A DNA stretch of 5,725 bases. Origin: Cyanobacteria bacterium UBA11370. Lineage in GTDB: Bacteria > Cyanobacteriota > Cyanobacteriia > Cyanobacteriales > Coleofasciculaceae. The position numbers and the translations under genes were made by a program. Below the pieces are notes generated by a model. That model made no database searches and was not told where the DNA came from. It saw only the letters and a list, made by a program, of their open reading frames with translations. Numbering within the stretch: position 1 is the first letter of the stretch; each line of letters begins with the position of its first letter. Positions 5,707 to 5,725 of this stretch are shown in pieces. The DNA is taken from positions 1-5,725 of the forward strand of contig DNGI01000391.1 in NCBI GenBank assembly GCA_003486645.1. Direction: 5' to 3'.

Positions 5707-5725
5707 TTTGTTGTTTGTTGTTTGT
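5707..5725. repeat. 7-nt tandem repeat TTTGTTG reaching the window end
   Basis: Two full copies and one partial copy of TTTGTTG start directly after the pentapeptide gene's TAG. On the other strand, in another phase, the unit reads AAACAAC, identical to the copy at 3337-3343 in the array before the ATPase gene. The array is cut by the window edge, so its copy number is unknown. Confidence 0.65.

Overview
The window looks like chromosomal DNA from a cyanobacterium, probably a filamentous or repeat-rich lineage. Three signs support this. The HIP1 octamer GCGATCGC occurs four times, all between 1420 and 3748, where about 0.1 would be expected by chance. The intergenic spaces carry short 7-nt tandem repeats. 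The last gene is a pentapeptide-repeat protein of a layout I associate with cyanobacteria. Species cannot be named from the sequence alone.

Positions 56-4423 hold a complete carbohydrate-type (CUT1/MalEFGK-like) ABC importer, all on the + strand: a family-1 solute-binding protein (56-1360), a MalF-like permease (best start 1439, end 2341), a MalG-like permease (2345-3217) and a MalK-like ATPase (3359-4423). The binding protein would capture the solute outside the inner membrane. The two six-helix permeases form the channel, and each carries an EAA loop for the ATPase dimer to dock on. The substrate is not readable from sequence; a sugar or glycoside such as trehalose, sucrose or glucosylglycerol is the reasonable guess, by analogy with cyanobacterial Ggt-type transporters. 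The first three genes are tightly packed. The ATPase follows after 141 nt, and six 7-nt repeats abut its start codon.

Positions 4424-4824 are about 400 nt without a gene. The first 130 nt are a probable miniature mobile element: 21-nt terminal inverted repeats (18/21 matching), a possible ACAAT target duplication, and an inner perfect 15-bp inverted repeat of a different sequence. It sits directly on the ATPase stop codon. The rest is AT-rich and contains TGTA-N8-TACA, the extended NtcA-type palindrome, with no convincing promoter.

Positions 4825-5706 encode a 293-residue protein with about 18 pentapeptide repeats, then an alpha/beta domain and a probable coiled-coil tail. Its function is unknown and there is no evident link to the transporter. 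The window ends in another 7-nt repeat array, whose unit is the reverse complement of one used before the ATPase gene.

I found no RNA gene, CRISPR array, transposase or convincing intrinsic terminator. The transporter is ordinary for its family. The more unusual material is the nested inverted-repeat element, the repeat array at the ATPase start and the unassigned C-terminal domain of the pentapeptide protein.
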